Shown here: positions 63,170 through 64,000 of the stretch, in pieces
Position numbering within the stretch: the first letter of the stretch is position 1
How the letters are laid out: the number at the start of each line of letters is the position of its first letter
DNA from: Streptomyces akebiae
GTDB lineage: Bacteria > Actinomycetota > Actinomycetes > Streptomycetales > Streptomycetaceae
NCBI RefSeq assembly: GCF_019599145.1
Contig: NZ_CP080647.1
Coordinates: 3,534,001 to 3,598,000 of the forward strand
Length of the DNA stretch: 64,000 nt
Reading direction: 5' to 3'
Notes under the pieces: generated by a model
The model's database searches: none
What the model saw: only the letters and a program-made list of their open reading frames with translations
Told to the model about the DNA's origin: nothing
Program-made: the position numbers and the translations under genes

Positions 63170-63340
63170 GTGCTGAGAGAAACGAGCGGCCCCGAGTACG
63201 TCTCGGGCCTGGTGGACATCACCGACCTGCCCATGGACGCGCTGGAGGACCTGCCGGACACGGTCCTCGCTTCGGTGCTCCACGATGTGCGATTCCCGTC
63301 GGGCGAGAGCTTCGCCGCGTTCGCGTCGGCGCTTCTCTGA
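63170..63340 (+). CDS. fxsA: Putative FxsA RiPP precursor peptide
   Basis: 56 aa from GTG at 63170 with GGAGAAAGG upstream. It reads SGLVDITDLPMDALEDLPDT, then VLASVLHDVRFPSGESFAAF and ends FASALL. This has the layout of FxSxx-COOH precursors: an acidic leader with conserved LVDI/VPLDxL-type segments and a C-terminal F-x-S core. In most precursors F is five residues from the end; here it is six, one Leu extra. The following gene encodes the TIR-like FxsC, which supports the identification. The modifying radical-SAM enzyme FxsB is not within the window. Confidence 0.72.
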   Translation: MLRETSGPEYVSGLVDITDLPMDALEDLPDTVLASVLHDVRFPSGESFAAFASALL

Positions 63341-63502
63341 CACGCCGGCATCCCCCTCCTCGCTGCCTTTCGGCCAACTACGATCCGTTCCCCCGTGGTG
63401 AGTTGAGCACCGGCCCAGCGGGGTATCACGTTGCCACGCACGTATCCCGGCTCATAGGCGCGGTGAAACGCCTGCGGCCGGATACGACGGCCGGGGGGTG
63501 CT

Positions 63503-64000
63503 TTGGAGCGAGAGCCGTACTTTTTCCTCAGCTACGCGCGCCGGGACGACCGGGGTAGCGCCTTCGTGCGTCGTTTCTACGACGATCTGTTGGCGGAGCT
63601 GGGCCGCCTGGGTGCGGACTGCAGCGGACAACAGCCGTTCCTCGACATCGAGCGGATCGGCCTGGGCATGGACTGGGAGAGCGCGCTCGGCAGCGAGATC
63701 GGGCACTGTCGGGCCCTGGTGGCCCTCTGCTCGCCCGCTTATGTCAACAGTCCCTACTGCGGCAAGGAATGGGCCGCCTTCGAATCCCGGCTGCTGAGGT
63801 ATCGCGAGCAGACCGACATCGAGGTACCGGCGCTCATACCGGTCCTGTGGGTCCCCCTGCACAACGCGATGCCGCCGGAGATCAGCAAGTACCAGTACTT
63901 CGAACCGCCGATGGGTCAGGAGTACCTGGAGCAGGGGCTGATGGGACTGTTGCGTTCCGCTCCGGGCGGCCGCGCCTACCGCGCCGTCCTGGAACTCGTC
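63503..64000 (+). CDS. fxsC: FxsC-like TIR-domain protein (partial, cut by window end)
   Basis: 166 codons to the window edge, from a TTG at 63503, because the frame is closed upstream at 63464 and no ATG/GTG is available. It reads EREPYFFLSYARRDDRGSAF, then FYDDLLAELGRLGADC and CRALVALCSPAYVNSPYCGK followed by EWAAFESRLLRYREQTDIEV. This is the TIR-like core of FxsC proteins, which accompany FxSxx precursors and radical-SAM FxsB. Its role in the system is not established. It is 162 bases downstream of fxsA. Confidence 0.8.
   Translation, partial: MEREPYFFLSYARRDDRGSAFVRRFYDDLLAELGRLGADCSGQQPFLDIERIGLGMDWESALGSEIGHCRALVALCSPAYVNSPYCGKEWAAFESRLLRYREQTDIEVPALIPVLWVPLHNAMPPEISKYQYFEPPMGQEYLEQGLMGLLRSAPGGRAYRAVLELV

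Noticed and set aside
1..64000. tRNA or rRNA genes
   Set aside because: I found no T-loop GGTTCRANYCC box with matching acceptor stem and no rRNA-like conserved sequence on reading the gaps between genes; this was by eye, so a covariance-model search would be the decisive test.

Overview
The window is a chromosomal segment of a Streptomyces (high-GC actinomycete). The evidence is very high G+C with strong third-position bias, GTGA/ATGA gene overlaps, mycothiol biosynthesis (mshB), a complete bldK oligopeptide-permease operon (the SCO5112-SCO5116 locus of S. coelicolor), a SpoIIE-type phosphatase with RsbW-like kinase domains, and the start of an Fxs RiPP locus. I see no tRNA, rRNA or CRISPR array.

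Layout. 1-14.5 kb is a conserved actinobacterial core with the gene content and order of the Mycobacterium dapE-folP2-tagA-sigE region: htrA / zinc-binding anti-sigma factor / ECF sigma factor (minus strand), a divergent O-methyltransferase, a DUF3117 protein, enoyl-CoA hydratase, DNA-3-methyladenine glycosylase I, a small DivIVA-like protein, a FolP2-type dihydropteroate synthase homologue, a LOG-family protein, dapE, two secreted or membrane proteins, dapC and the 7Fe ferredoxin. 14.6-24 kb holds a GNAT acetyltransferase, a SirB1-type protein, a fused and decayed ABC-ATPase/response-regulator remnant, a YoaR/VanW-like cell-wall protein, mshB, small membrane proteins and an S9 peptidase.

24-48 kb is dominated by peptide ABC transport. 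It contains a five-gene dpp-type operon (A-B-C-D-F, minus strand), an inverted permease/binding-protein/permease trio without ATPases that resembles bldKA-B-C, a strip with a VOC protein and a broken HAD phosphatase, the complete bldKABCDE operon, typA/bipA, and a lone lipoprotein of the same binding-protein family with a three-copy Ser/Ala/Pro repeat inside its ligand-binding domain. 48-52 kb is an Sdh1-type succinate dehydrogenase operon (membrane anchor, SdhA, SdhB).

52-64 kb carries a coiled-coil membrane protein, a palindrome-ended element whose end supplies the stop codon of a PAS-PAS-GAF-PP2C-HATPase regulator, a free-standing HATPase paralogue, a NUDIX hydrolase, a SPOR-like protein, a GntR/UTRA regulator, a DUF4190/septum-formation protein, a threonine-synthase-like PLP enzyme with an antisense-overlapping membrane gene, and finally a putative Fxs system: a 56-aa precursor and the TIR-like FxsC, cut by the window edge.

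How the genes fit together: sigma factor, anti-sigma factor and HtrA form an envelope-stress module; dapE and dapC serve lysine/diaminopimelate synthesis; the peptide permeases supply nutrition and, for bldK, developmental signalling; the Sdh genes feed respiration. The less-described parts are the Fxs locus, the ATPase-less BldK-like trio, the fused regulator/ABC relic and the mobile or dispersed repeat elements.
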